A stretch of DNA of 64,000 bases from Aspidiotus rigidus (GCA_035079385.1 JAVHKY010000003.1:23761501-23825500); one strand, 5' to 3'. Shown: positions 1 to 11,099, counted from the stretch's first letter. Notes: a model not told the origin generated them from the letters alone. Numbers and translations: made by a program.

Positions 1-3000
1 CTTCGTACGTCAACCTTGTGACGTCACAATCTGATGACGTCATAGATCCACTTTTTTCAAGTTCCCTTCCCATTATATACAGTTTTAAAATCCGGGAGTG
101 ACTTCACAATTTGATGACATCATGCGTCAACCTTGTGACATCACAATTTTATGACGTCATCAGGTTTTCCAAGTTCCTCTCCTATTATGTATAGCTACAA
201 AGTCCGGGTTTGCGACGTCACAATTTGATGACTTCATACGTCAACCTTGTGACGTCACAATCTGATGACGTCATAGATCCATTTTTTTCAAGTTCCCTTC
301 CTATTATATACAGTTTTGAAATCCGGGATTGTGACTTCACAAGTCAACCTTGTGACGTCACAATCTGATGACGTCATCAGCTTTTTTCAAGTTCTTCTCC
401 TATTATGTATAGCTACAAAGTCCGGGTTTGCGACGTCCCAATTTGATGACTTCATTCGTCAACCTTGTGACGTCACAATCTGATGACGTCATAGATCCAC
501 TTTTTTCAAGTTCCCTTCCCATTATATACAGTTTTAAAATCCGGGAGTGACTTCACAATTTGATGACATCATGCGTCAACCTTGTGACATGACAATTTGA
601 TGACGTCATCAGGTTTTCCAAGTTCCTCTCCTATTATGTATAGCTACAAAGTCCAGGTTTGTGATGTCACAATTTGATGACTTCATACGTCAACCTTGTG
701 ACGTCACAATCTGATGACGTCATCAGCTTTTTTCAAGTTCCTCTCCTATTATGTATAGCTACAAAGTCCAGGTTTGTGATGTCACAATTTGATGACTTCA
801 TACGTCAACCTTGTGACGTCACAATCTGATGACGTCATAGATCCACTTTTTTCAAGTTCCCTTCCCATTATATACAGTTTTAAAATCCGGGAGTGACTTC
901 ACAATTTGATGACATCATGCGTCAACCTTGTGACATCACAATTTGATGACGTCATCAGGTTCTCCAAGTTCCTCTCCTATTATGTATAGTTACAAAGTCC
1001 GGGTTTGCGACGTCACAATTTGATGACTTCGTACGTCAACCTTGTGACGTCACAATCTGATGACGTCATAGATCCACTTTTTTCAAGTTCCCTTCCCATT
1101 ATATACAGTTTTAAAATCCGGGAGTGACTTCACAATTTGATGACATCATGCGTCAACCTTGTGACATCACAATTTTATGACGTCATCAGGTTTTCCAAGT
1201 TCCTCTCCTATTATGTATAGCTACAAAGTCCGGGTTTGCGACGTCACAATTTGATGACTTCATACGTCAACCTTGTGACGTCACAATCTGATGACGTCAT
1301 AGATCCATTTTTTTCAAGTTCCCTTCCTATTATATACAGTTTTGAAATCCGGGATTGTGACTTCACAAGTCAACCTTGTGACGTCACAATCTGATGACGT
1401 CATCAGCTTTTTTCAAGTTCTTCTCCTATTATGTATAGCTACAAAGTCCGGGTTTGCGACGTCACAATTTGATGACTTCGTACGTCAACCTTGTGACGTC
1501 ACAATCTGATGACGTCATAGATCCACTTTTTTCAAGTTCCCTTCCCATTATATACAGTTTTAAAATCCGGGAGTGACTTCACAATTTGATGACATCATGC
1601 GTCAACCTTGTGACATCACAATTTTATGACGTCATCAGGTTTTCCAAGTTCCTCTCCTATTATGTATAGCTACAAAGTCCGGGTTTGCGACGTCACAATT
1701 TGATGACTTCATACGTCAACCTTGTGACGTCACAATCTGATGACGTCATAGATCCATTTTTTTCAAGTTCCCTTCCTATTATATACAGTTTTGAAATCCG
1801 GGATTGTGACTTCACAAGTCAACCTTGTGACGTCACAATCTGATGACGTCATCAGCTTTTTTCAAGTTCTTCTCCTATTATGTATAGCTACAAAGTCCGG
1901 GTTTGCGACGTCACAATTTGATGACTTCGTACGTCAACCTTGTGACGTCACAATCTGATGACGTCATAGATCCACTTTTTTCAAGTTCCCTTCCCATTAT
2001 ATACAGTTTTAAAATCCGGGAGTGACTTCACAATTTGATGACATCATGCGTCAACCTTGTGACATCACAATTTTATGACGTCATCAGGTTTTCCAAGTTC
2101 CTCTCCTATTATGTATAGCTACAAAGTCCGGGTTTGCGACGTCACAATTTGATGACTTCATACGTCAACCTTGTGACGTCACAATCTGATGACGTCATAG
2201 ATCCATTTTTTTCAAGTTCCCTTCCTATTATATACAGTTTTGAAATCCGGGATTGTGACTTCACAAGTCAACCTTGTGACGTCACAATCTGATGACGTCA
2301 TCAGCTTTTTTCAAGTTCTTCTCCTATTATGTATAGCTACAAAGTCCGGGTTTGCGACGTCACAATTTGATGACTTCGTACGTCAACCTTGTGACGTCAC
2401 AATCTGATGACGTCATAGATCCACTTTTTTCAAGTTCCCTTCCCATTATATACAGTTTTAAAATCCGGGAGTGACTTCACAATTTGATGACATCATGCGT
2501 CAACCTTGTGACATCACAATTTTATGACGTCATCAGGTTTTCCAAGTTCCTCTCCTATTATGTATAGCTACAAAGTCCGGGTTTGCGACGTCACAATTTG
2601 ATGACTTCATACGTCAACCTTGTGACGTCACAATCTGATGACGTCATAGATCCATTTTTTTCAAGTTCCCTTCCTATTATATACAGTTTTGAAATCCGGG
2701 ATTGTGACTTCACAAGTCAACCTTGTGACGTCACAATCTGATGACGTCATCAGCTTTTTTCAAGTTCTTCTCCTATTATGTATAGCTACAAAGTCCGGGT
2801 TTGCGACGTCCCAATTTGATGACTTCATTCGTCAACCTTGTGACGTCACAATCTGATGACGTCATAGATCCACTTTTTTCAAGTTCCCTTCCCATTATAT
2901 ACAGTTTTAAAATCCGGGAGTGACTTCACAATTTGATGACATCATGCGTCAACCTTGTGACATGACAATTTGATGACGTCATCAGGTTTTCCAAGTTCCT

Positions 3001-3645
3001 CTCCTATTATGTATAGCTACAAAGTCCAGGTTTGTGATGTCACAATTTGATGACTTCATACGTCAACCTTGTGACGTCACAATCTGATGACGTCATCAGC
3101 TTTTTTCAAGTTCCTCTCCTATTATGTATAGCTACAAAGTCCAGGTTTGTGATGTCACAATTTGATGACTTCATACGTCAACCTTGTGACGTCACAATCT
3201 GATGACGTCATAGATCCATTTTTTTCAAGTTCCCTTCCTATTATATACAGTTTTGAAATCCGGGATTGTGACTTCACAAGTCAACCTTGTGACGTCACAA
3301 TCTGATGACGTCATCAGCTTTTTTCAAGTTCCTCTCCTATTATGTATAGCTACAAAGTCCGGGTTTGTGACGTCACAATTTGATGACTTCATACGTCAAC
3401 CTTGTGACGTCACAATCTGATGACGTCATAGATCCATTTTTTTCAAGTTCCCTTCCTATTGTATACAGTTTCGAAATCCGGGATTGTGACTTCACTAGTC
3501 AACCTTGTGACGTCACATTCTGATGACGTCATCTGCTTTTTTCAAGTTCCTCTCCTATTATGTATAGCTACAAAGTCCAAGACCACAGACGTCACAATTT
3601 GATGACTTCACAGGTCAGCCTTGTGACGTCACAATCTACATTTTT
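1..3645. repeat. CRE-rich satellite, ~112-bp units in a 449-bp higher-order repeat
   Basis: Tandem array from the window edge, so its true length is unknown. Each ~112-bp unit has two parts: a ~40-bp AT-rich module (CAAGTTCCTCTCCTATTATG then TATAGCTACAAAGTCC) and a ~72-bp module with palindromic TGACGTCA octamers. The word CTTCGTACGT recurs at 1027, 1476, 1925 and 2374, an exact 449-bp spacing, so four units of slightly different type form a higher-order repeat. One 449-bp repeat holds seven perfect TGACGTCA sites. Many sit as pairs with centres 16 bp apart. Position 1 corresponds to 2374, and the variant CGACGTCCCA at 431 corresponds to 2804, so a 2373-bp block is also duplicated. I see no coding potential. 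Confidence 0.97.
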
Positions 3646-3720
3646 CAGATACCGCGTGCGCCATAAAACAGCTTCCCTGCCGCCCCCCGTTCAACTTCGT
3701 TAAAGAATTCGTGAGGTTTT
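3646..3720. repeat. Satellite edge: end of a dispersed repeat element
   Basis: The array ends in a stretch containing CATAAAACAGCTTCCCTG and TTCAACTTCGTTAA. The same words, slightly changed, occur at the ends of the foldback element near 58440-58690 and 59080-59255, and in part near 8010 and 10560. This suggests the satellite grew inside, or next to, a member of that dispersed family. The 3720-4560 stretch beyond holds no gene I recognise. Confidence 0.5.
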
Positions 3721-4559
3721 TTGTTTTCTTGCTGGTTAACTCGTTCACTGTCTAAAAAGGTCAAGAAAATGTCAAGTATTTTCAGAATTTCCTTTCAGTA
3801 GACACCCTAGGGTGGATGTCGTAGAGAAAATCTTTTAATTACGATATTGACCTACACCTCTTGTGGGTGAAAACTTCGTTTTCAGATACCTGGTAGGATG
3901 AGGCAACTCTGTGCCCTCTCTTTAGTTCTGTCACCTCTCGTACAGAATATTCTTTTTTGAAATTTAAATTATGTACCAAATTGTAGTCTCAGGGAGTACA
4001 GAAATTTTTCAAGAATGCTTCAGAATGTTGAAGTTTACATAAAAATCGACACTTAGAGGAAAACCTTGGATAAACGATGAAGAGTCTGACGGATTCCATC
4101 TCTCCCTCCTGGGAATGCGGAAACTATACAAGGAGAAAAGATTCTTAATATACGACGAAGAGTGACTGAATCCACCCCTTCCTCTTCCCTCCCAAGTCCA
4201 TTTGATCAGGTATTTGAAAGAGTTACCTGGAAAGCTATGCTAAAACTTGTACTTAGTAAATAAAAAGATGAGATTGGAGGCACGTTGTTTAGAAACTGAA
4301 AATATTCTCAAATGATTCAAATTAATTGATAATCAGCGTAGAGCACACCTTATTGGAGCGAGTGTGCCATTTTATTCCCGATTGTCCTCGTATTCAAAAT
4401 TCCAAGAACAATTGGCTTAATCCTCTTCACAAAGACAGAGTGTGCCAGTTGTTGATTTGGGGAAACTTTACCTCGGAATATTTGAAACTTGCTGACTAGT
4501 TCGCTTACTTTTGTACACCAAAAAATGTTTCCCTCGTTTGAATGATCTGTTGAAAGGTT

Positions 4560-5350
4560 AATCCACGCACCTTTCGCGTGCAAGGTTTGGTTGTTGAGAC
4601 TAAGAAGATACTGAAGTATCTGGGGCTCTGGTTGGACATTAAATTCAACTTCCGCCACCATTTTGAGAAGGTGGCGGAGGAAGCTTCCAAGCTGGTGATT
4701 TGTTTGTCCCTACTAATTTTGAAGCAAAGACAATCACGAAAAGCTAGGAGAAGACTATGTATAGGAGTATTATTGTGGATCGACTTCATAAATATTACAT
4801 ACAGAAGAAGAGAAGCGGAAAAGATCAAACGAAGAGCTGCGCTTAGGTCTGTTTGTTAGTGCCTAACGCTCTTTGCGTGTCAATCGATCTGATTGCAAAA
4901 GTGCGAGTAGCAGTGTTCGAGGCAAAGAAGAAGACAAGGATCACCCAATAAGCCTTGCGGGTCGAACAAGAGGCTAGACGCCTCTTGCTTGCCAAAAGGA
5001 AAGAGCGAGTTGCTTAGACGGTGGACTCGCGTACTAATACGTGATCTTGACAAGTGGATAGACCGAGACCATGGCCAGCTGAACTTTCATCTCACACAAA
5101 TGATGAGCCGACACAAAATGAGGAAAGTTGAGCAACAGTCGTGTTCATACTGTGGACAGGAGCAGGATGAGGGACCATAACACATCACCTTTTTTGAGTG
5201 TGAGGCGTGGAGACGCGAGTGGAATAAAACGGTCTTTTCACAAGAGATGACTCCACCCTTAATAACCTGGTTGCATGCATGCTTAGAACCATGAGCCATG
5301 CACGAGTATATCTGTACATTTGCCGCTAAGGTCATGTAGAGATGAATGAG
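4560..5350 (+). pseudogene. R1-clade LINE, C-terminal end of reverse transcriptase ORF (decayed)
   Basis: The + strand encodes the end of an R1-type non-LTR retrotransposon polyprotein. From 4578 the reading contains KYLGLWLDIKFNFRHHFEKV, the usual LKYLGVWLD block that ends the RT domain. At 4989-5180 it contains LIRDLDKWIDRDHGQLNFHL followed by CSYCGQEQDEG and, after a stop, HITFFEC, which matches the C-terminal CCHC zinc-binding segment of R1 elements. Several stops and frame changes break it. The equivalent segment of a related copy lies at 57770-58280 on the minus strand with closely similar residues (MLIRDLVEWMDRHQGQLNFH), which supports the call. The 5' two thirds of the element are missing. 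Confidence 0.75.
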
Positions 5351-5509
5351 CGTGGCAGATTGACTTCCTGTCGATTTGTGGTCGACATGGGCTGAACTAA
5401 ATCGACTCAAAATCGATGTCGAGTCGGGATTGAACCTAGTCTTCTACTTGTGCTTCCGTGCAAGGATGCACTAATCTATTCACGTTATTCACCGATCTGA
5501 ATCGACCAC

Positions 5510-5894
5510 ATCCAACGCAAACGAAACCACATTTCAATACCTGTTAAAGGGACTGACAGCAAGATTACGACGATTTGCGATGAAACTAACCTCTGACCCC
5601 TTGATCTGCGTCCTGTATTCCAAAAGCGCTAGAGTCTACACGTCTGATTCATGGAAAATATTTAAGAGTAGAATACACACATCCATAATTCAATACACCA
5701 AATGTCTTAAAATCCGAAGCGATAAATTTGCAGAATTCTATGCTCCCCTCAGTTCCATCTGGCAAGTCGCAGGCACCTTTGGCACAACAAGACACGGAGC
5801 AATGACGTCAACCTTCCTACCCATTCGAACCATTTTTTTAATTATTATCATTATTATTACCAATACTGTTGCGCCATTGACTTCCTACGAGTAA
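5510..5894 (+). other. Unrecognised open frame
   Basis: A frame stays open for about 125 codons, ending at 5894 after a TTA/ATT-rich run at 5836-5870. The peptide (for example MKLTSDPLICVLYSKSARVY) resembles no family I know. It directly follows the R1 remnant and may be transposon debris rather than a gene. Confidence 0.2.
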
Positions 5895-7110
5895 TTCTCA
5901 GTTCGTAAGATTCACTGGGCCACATATACATAAATACACGCGGTGGCTGTGTTTCCAAAAATATACTATTCGATCGGTCGTCGGCGGCGCACACAGACCC
6001 AGTCAGAAGTTGGAATACAAATGGTAACATTTTTTTTCTCTTCTCCTGACACGCCATAGATTCGACGACGTGATTACAACTGTGAACGCGTATCTCTGGT
6101 ACATGTGTGTGTACGTGTTATGCATATCCGAGAGATGTTCACATTAGGCGGTGTGCGTACGGGCTGCACGACGGGTAATTATAGAAGTGTAAACGAGTTT
6201 TAATTACCCCGGTGGTTCGGTCAATGGCCACAAAATACCTCGTCCACGTATAAAAACAAGTTACAACGACGACGAAGTTGGAAAAAAATCGGAAAATAAT
6301 AATATTATTACCGGCGGATTAACGAGGAGGAAGGTACGTGTATTTATTTACGTAAGGAGGAGGTGGAAAAATTTCTGCTACCACACGAGAGCGGAGGGAA
6401 GTAGGAAAGAAAGAAGAAAAAATAAAAGGTCGACCGGAGATGAAAAGGAAATATATCGAGCACCAGAAAGAGGACAATATGCTCAAAGACAGCTCCGTAC
6501 TACGGCGCATTTTTCCTGCTGCAAGTTGCCAAAGTTTAATATCGTTAATGTTACAAACGGCGACAGGTCGACCGGTCGAGCAGATACGTGCTGTCGTATT
6601 CTCTCGCATCCTCGTTGTGTTATTTTATGCGCGTTGCGTTGGCTACGGTACGTAAGGGCTCGGCCGAACCGTACGTATCTCAACGCAGAGGCGTAGTGCC
6701 CGACATGCCGCAAATTTCCATGCGGACACTGTGCACGCGTGTACGGAGATAGGCGCACTTTTGTACGCCGTTTGTCGTATTCTATACACAAAAAAAACTA
6801 CTACAGTAATTGGAATTTTTTACGATTGGAAATTTTTTACAACGCACGCTATAACGAATTACTGCCGTGGCAACCGCGAGAGTCAATAAAAAACAATTCA
6901 AAATCATTGGCTCGCGATAGAAATCGGTAATTTTCGTGCACTCGTACTTTCCTATGATTATATTATTGTTTTAACGCGGTACATTCGTTATGCTGTCTAC
7001 TATAATACTCTTCTTATAGTTCAGTAATCGTGGAATAATTGAAAGTTTTCTGGCTGACGAATGTACATGAGACAATGAGTTTTCGTGATAGAGGAGAAAA
7101 TTATAATGTA
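5895..7110. other. No gene recognised; CpG-richer intergenic stretch
   Basis: Short overlapping frames on both strands, none recognisable. Roughly 6060-6800 has clearly more CG dinucleotides than its surroundings, which in an invertebrate can mark an unmethylated promoter or first-exon region. I see no splice or start signal that would let me call one. Confidence 0.3.
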
Positions 7111-7124
7111 CGCGTATCCGACTC

Positions 7125-7590
7125 CGTCTCGGAAGAACGTGGTGAAGTCTAGGAGTCATCGGTCTTTTATGGGCTCTTGATGCCGAACGATCGGCCACTG
7201 GGTCGTTCACGATCACTGCGCCATGTCATATCATCACTAATTAGCTGCTTAAAGTACCAGTCGCGTAGAACCGGTTGTTACCACCGTATCCCCGACTTGT
7301 CGTCACTTTTGGTTTGAAGTGATTGAAAAAATATTAATAATAGACTTTATTTCTTTTGATTTCTTTCGTTACGATTTCCCCGTATAATCGGCCCTTTATC
7401 GCTCCGCTATAAAATCTGGCTTGGTTCGTATCATTCTACCTTCTTTACGAATGCATTTCATCGCCACACCTTCTATATAGAAATAAAATGAAGTAGAGTG
7501 AGATGTCTTTCATTACTCATGCGTTTTTCTTGCCCGGATTTGAATTTATCATTTTGAATGATGTTTAAAGTTGCGCCTCTAGTGGTTTTT
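7125..7590. repeat. Direct repeat, copy 1 (partner 8114-8545)
   Basis: About 440-465 bp repeated at ~90% identity 990 bp further on. Both copies begin at TGTCTCGGAAGAA or its near variant and share TGATGCCGAACGATCGGCCA, CTGGGTCGTTCACGATCACT and AGAACCGGTTGTTACCACCG. Small indels separate the copies. No protein is evident. Confidence 0.88.
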
Positions 7591-7720
7591 AGTTCTGAGT
7601 TAAATTAATTATCATCAATAAAGCTCTGGAAATCGCCTTCAATTTGCCCCTCGTTGAACATAAGCCTTCACAAATTTCAACACGAAACCTATTTTATCGG
7701 GGGGTAAATTGAAGGAAAAT

Positions 7721-8113
7721 GACGGGCACCGGCCGCCAGGTGTCGTCTGGCAAAATATTGGGCTTAAAATTTTGACTTTCGAGCTGTTATGATGGGAGGG
7801 GAACTTGGAAAAATTTCGACTTTAAAGCTATGTATGATGGGAAAGAGACTTGGAGAAAATCGACTTTCAAGCTATGATGAGAGAGGGCTTGAAAAAAATT
7901 GAAATATTCAGGTGCATCTGATACGGAAACAGATTTTCCAGCCTAAATTCTTAAGGGGGGAGGAGCGAAGTTGAATCTTTATTTAGAAAAAGTGTAAACA
8001 AAGAAGCCCCCGTAAAACAGATCCTCTGCTTGCCTCGATTAACTCGAGCAGCTGACGAAATAGACTGCGAAGTTTGTTCAGATTCACCACTCCTTTCGTC
8101 CATTGAGGACTTA
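7721..8113 (+). repeat. Dispersed repeat element, copy 1 (partner 10324-10690)
   Basis: Begins with GGGCACCGGCC, then carries about three degenerate ~44-bp units of the GACTTGGAAAAATTTCGACT type, then GATTTTCCAGCCTAAA, a GGAGCGAAGTTGAATCTT block and CCCCCGTAAAACAGATCC. It ends in CAGCTGACGAAATAGACTGC and CATTGAGGACTTA. The same order of blocks occurs at 10324-10690, so this is one element family and not chance similarity. It sits exactly between the two direct-repeat copies. Confidence 0.75.
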
Positions 8114-8545
8114 CTGTCTCGGAAGAATGTGGTGAAGTCTAGGAGTCATCGGTCTTTTATGAGCTCTTGATGCCGAACGATCGGCCACTGGGTCGTTCAC
8201 GATCACTGCTGCTAATTAGCTGCTTAAAGTACCAGTCGCCTAGAACCGGTTGTTACCACCGTATACCCGACATGTCGTCACTTTTGATTCGAAGTGATTG
8301 AAAAAATTTTAATATAATAGACTTTATTTCTTTCGTCACGATTTCCCGTATAATCGTCTCTCTATCGCTCCTTTATAAGACCTAGCATCATTCTATTTTC
8401 TTTACATAAGCATTTCATCGCCACAACTTCTATATGGAATGAAGTAGAGTGAGGTGCCCTTTATTACCTATATGTTTTATTTGCCCAGATTTGAATTTAT
8501 GATTTTGAATGATGCTTGGAGTCGCGCCTTTTGTGGTTTTTATCA
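8114..8545. repeat. Direct repeat, copy 2 (partner 7125-7590)
   Basis: Second copy of the 7125-7590 segment, ending where Penelope-like sequence begins. The frame starting near 8454 reads through this repeat into the Penelope ORF, so its first ~30 codons are not part of the element's protein. Confidence 0.88.
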
Positions 8546-9340
8546 TGAATGGTCCAATCGAAAGTTAAACGAATCCGTTCACGAGAAAGATGAAACCTTG
8601 GCGAATGTTGTTGCGGATCTTGCTGTTAAAATTGGTCCTGGTTTTAATACCCAGAAAGGCTGTACCGAATTAGTCCACAATAACCCCCTCCCTCGCATGA
8701 GTGATAAATTGGGAGGAGTGATTCAAGGTTTAAAGAGGGAAAGAGGGAGATTTAATCGTCACAAAGGCTGACAAGAGCAATGCTGTTGTGGTGATGGATA
8801 AATCCGCCTATTCTTCCAAGGTCCATGAAGTCCTCCAGCAGAGTGGTGCTAAAGAGAGTGAGGATTTTAGCTTCCCTAAGCACGTTAAAGAAGTTAGGAG
8901 TGTCATCAACAGGAGTGAGGCTATTATCAAAACTCCTCCTTTGAAAAAAGCCCTCCTTGTTCCTAACCCCACACCCCCCTCCTCTACGGGCTGCCCAAAG
9001 TCCATATGAACAATACCCCGTTGCGACCCGTTGTTTCTTCCATCTCCTCACCTACCTACCTCCTTGCCGAATTCCTGGACCGTTGGTTCAAAAATCGTAT
9101 TGATTTTGAATCTCCTCATTCGGTCTTGAATTCGGCCTCCTTAACTGACGTCCTGAAGGGTGTAAGCCTTCCCCCGGGAACGACCATCTGCTCGTTTGAT
9201 GTTGTTGGTTTGTTCCCGAATATTCCTAAGGCTGCTACTATCCAGCGTATTATCGGAACTCATAATGAGTGAGTGAGGTGTAAGTAGAGCACTGATATTG
9301 AAAAAGGGTTTTCCAATTGTACAAATCTACTTTATTAGTT

Positions 9341-9385
9341 GCTTTTACAAGAGTACTTTCGGGTGTTATCCCATCATCAGTTGTG
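9341..9385 (-). ncRNA. Hammerhead-like ribozyme motif (family 2), inverted arm
   Basis: On the minus strand: ACAA, CUGAUGA, a GGG/CCC stem, GAAA, GUACUC, UUGU. This matches the hammerhead order (stem I strand, CUGANGA, stem II, GAAA, minimal stem III, UC cleavage site, stem I strand). The outer part of stem I (GUUGC/GCAAC) is altered by the palindrome centre, so activity is doubtful here. Confidence 0.5.
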
Positions 9386-9388
9386 TCG

Positions 9389-9433
9389 CACAACTGATGA
9401 TGGGATAACACCCGAAAGTACTCTTGTAAAAGC
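9389..9433 (+). ncRNA. Hammerhead-like ribozyme motif (family 2), direct arm
   Basis: Same motif on the + strand: CACAA, CUGAUGA, U, GGG...CCC, GAAA, GUACUC, UUGUA. With the opposite-strand copy at 9341-9385 it forms a head-to-head pair inside one palindrome. Confidence 0.5.
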
Positions 9434-10323
9434 AACTAATAAATTGGAAAACCCTTTTTCAATCCAGCGTATGGGTGAGCTACTCGTTAAAGCCAACATC
9501 CCCCACAATGAGCTTCATGAATTTTTCGATCTTCTGAATATTTGCTGGTCCCCAACTACTGTAAATTTGAAGGAAAATTTTTCGAGTTTCCTGATGAAGT
9601 AGGGATCCCTATTGGATCACCTTTCGGCTCTCTCATCTCCGAAATTTTCATGTCTAAGTTTGAACTTGACCTCTTTTCCTCGAACCAGGTGTTACTTGAT
9701 CATATTCACTATTGGCACAGCTACGTTGATGATGTTCTATGCACCTGAACTGGTCTCTGAGGTATCTCAATTCCTGGTACCCTTCCATCAAATTTACGTT
9801 GGAAATAGGGGTATTTTCCATTAACTTTTTGGATTTATCGATCTCTATAATAGACGGTATCCATAAGTTTGGAATTTACACGAAAGATACTACGACCGAT
9901 GTTTTAGTCCATGGAGGTTCGTTCGGTCCTATTGCCCATAAGATGGCTGCCTTTCATAGCCTAGTTCACAGACTGACTCGTATTCCTTTGAGTCAGTCTG
10001 CCTTCAAGAAAGAATTACTCCCAATAGAACACCTGGCTAGAGTGAATGAGGTCAATGTCGACGTTGACGTGATGGTTCGGAGGAAAGTTACGAGGAGCCT
10101 TCTTGATTCCACCACCTTCCTCCCTCGAGACACGATCCGCGATCGTCGTTTGCGATGGATCAGTCTTCCTTTCCTGGGGAAGTTCTCCCTCCAATTGGGT
10201 CGGGCCCTTCGCCCGTTTGGCTTCAGACCCGCGGTTTACAACCCTACCACAGTCAAGAGGTTGTTTGTGAGGCTGAAGGACCCCATAACCGTTGATGAGA
10301 GGAGTGGTGTTTATAAGTTGAAT

Positions 10324-10690
10324 GATGGGCACCGGCCATCAGATTGGACTGAAAATCTTGACCTTCAAGCTATATATATGATAGGAGGGAACTTGGAAAA
10401 ATTCGACTTTCAAGCTGTGATGAGAGAGGGCGTGGAAAAAATTCAAATACTCGTATTGAGGTGTATCTTGGAAAAATATAGATTTTCCAGCCTAAACTCT
10501 CAAGGCGGTGAGGAGCGAAGTTGAATCTTCATTTGGACAAAGTGTAAAGAAGAAAACCCCCATAAAACAGATACCCCGTTTTCCTTAATTAACACAGTTA
10601 ATGAAGGGCAGCTGACGAAATGGGCTGCGAGTTTTGTTCAGACCCACGACTCGCTTGTCCATCGAGGATTTATTCAATTTCTGTGATAGG
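10324..10690 (+). repeat. Dispersed repeat element, copy 2 (partner 7721-8113)
   Basis: Same block order as 7721-8113: GGGCACCGGCC, about three degenerate 44-bp units, GATTTTCCAGCCTAAACTCT, GGAGCGAAGTTGAATCTT, CCCCCATAAAACAGATACCC, CAGCTGACGAAATGGGCTGC and CATCGAGGATTTA. It abruptly replaces the 3' part of Penelope copy A. It could have inserted there or marks a recombination junction. Confidence 0.75.
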
Positions 10691-10719
10691 TTTGAATTCT
10701 TGTCCAGACGGATCCTTGT

Positions 10720-10848
10720 ATAAAAAAGGAAAAAGCTTTACGCCACTTCCCCCCAAAGATGAAGTGCGTAAACTTCGAAACGTCGGTCACCTCGTGCAAT
10801 AAATAAAAAGTTTTTGACGGAAGTGACGTAAAGCTTTTTTCTTTTTTA
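10720..10848 (+). repeat. Long hairpin enclosing a hammerhead-like core
   Basis: The left arm 10720-10750 (AAAAAGCTTTACGCCACTTC) pairs with the right arm 10819-10848 (GGAAGTGACGTAAAGCTTTT). The ~68-bp loop contains AAAGAUGA, a 5-bp stem GAAGU/ACUUC, and GAAACGUC: the order of a hammerhead with a degraded CUGANGA box. It may be the terminal repeat of another Penelope-type or retrozyme-like element. Confidence 0.45.
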
Positions 10849-10930
10849 TAATTTCTATGATTTCAACTTCCCATCGGGTGATCAAAACGGTCGTTTTGTT
10901 TTTCGAACTGAAGTTCGTTTACACTACTTA

Positions 10931-10986
10931 CAGGAACACCATTTCTCTCTGATTAGATGTCCAATCAGAGCGAAATGATGTTCCTG
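10931..10986. repeat. Short imperfect hairpin
   Basis: CAGGAACACCATTTCTCTCT on the left pairs with AGAGCGAAATGATGTTCCTG on the right around GATTAGATGTCCAATC. The stem is about 24 bp with two or three mismatches. I see nothing to say whether it is an RNA gene or transposon debris. Confidence 0.5.
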
Positions 10987-11099
10987 CGTCAATGGGCAAT
11001 GAGCATCCTTTTTTAATCGCAGGTCAAATGTATGGTATTGACTAATCCTTCACCATTGTTCTGTTCTTCACTAAGTGTTGACCAAATATCAACTTCCCA

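Larger units (their letters stand above)
9251..9461 (+). mobile_element. Palindromic short insertion of Penelope family 2 with 11-bp target duplication
   Basis: This segment interrupts copy A's reverse transcriptase. It is flanked by perfect 11-bp repeats ATCCAGCGTAT (9240-9250 and 9462-9472), a target-site duplication. It begins TATCGGAACTCATA, the same 5' tip seen at the edge of the full family-2 element near 16579. It then holds the family-2 3' end twice, inverted (9298-9385) and direct (9389-9461), around a 3-bp centre. The right arm lacks ~14 bp present in the left arm. Both arms carry the hammerhead-like core described at 14722-14776. Confidence 0.85.
8545..10326 (+). pseudogene. Penelope-like element, family 1 copy A: reverse transcriptase, decayed
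   Basis: A Penelope-like reverse transcriptase broken by frameshifts near 8760, 8990 and 9575, a stop at 9747 and an inserted palindrome at 9251-9461. In order, the sense frames show ETLANVVADLAVKIGPG (N-terminal region), NAVVVMDKSAYSSKV, RPVVSSISSPTYLLAEFLDR, CSFDVVGLFPNIP (RT motif A type), GIPIGSPFGSLISEIFMSKF and HSYVDDVLCT (catalytic YVDD). From 9739 to 10320 comes IKFTLEIGVFSINFLDLSIS and the thumb region ending RSGVYKL. The sequence then runs straight into the dispersed repeat at 10324, so the GIY-YIG endonuclease expected next is lost. It is non-functional. Confidence 0.9.

Noticed and set aside
1..3645. CRISPR-like array of regular repeats
   Set aside because: The units are contiguous and similar along their whole length, with no unique spacers. 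The context is animal DNA.
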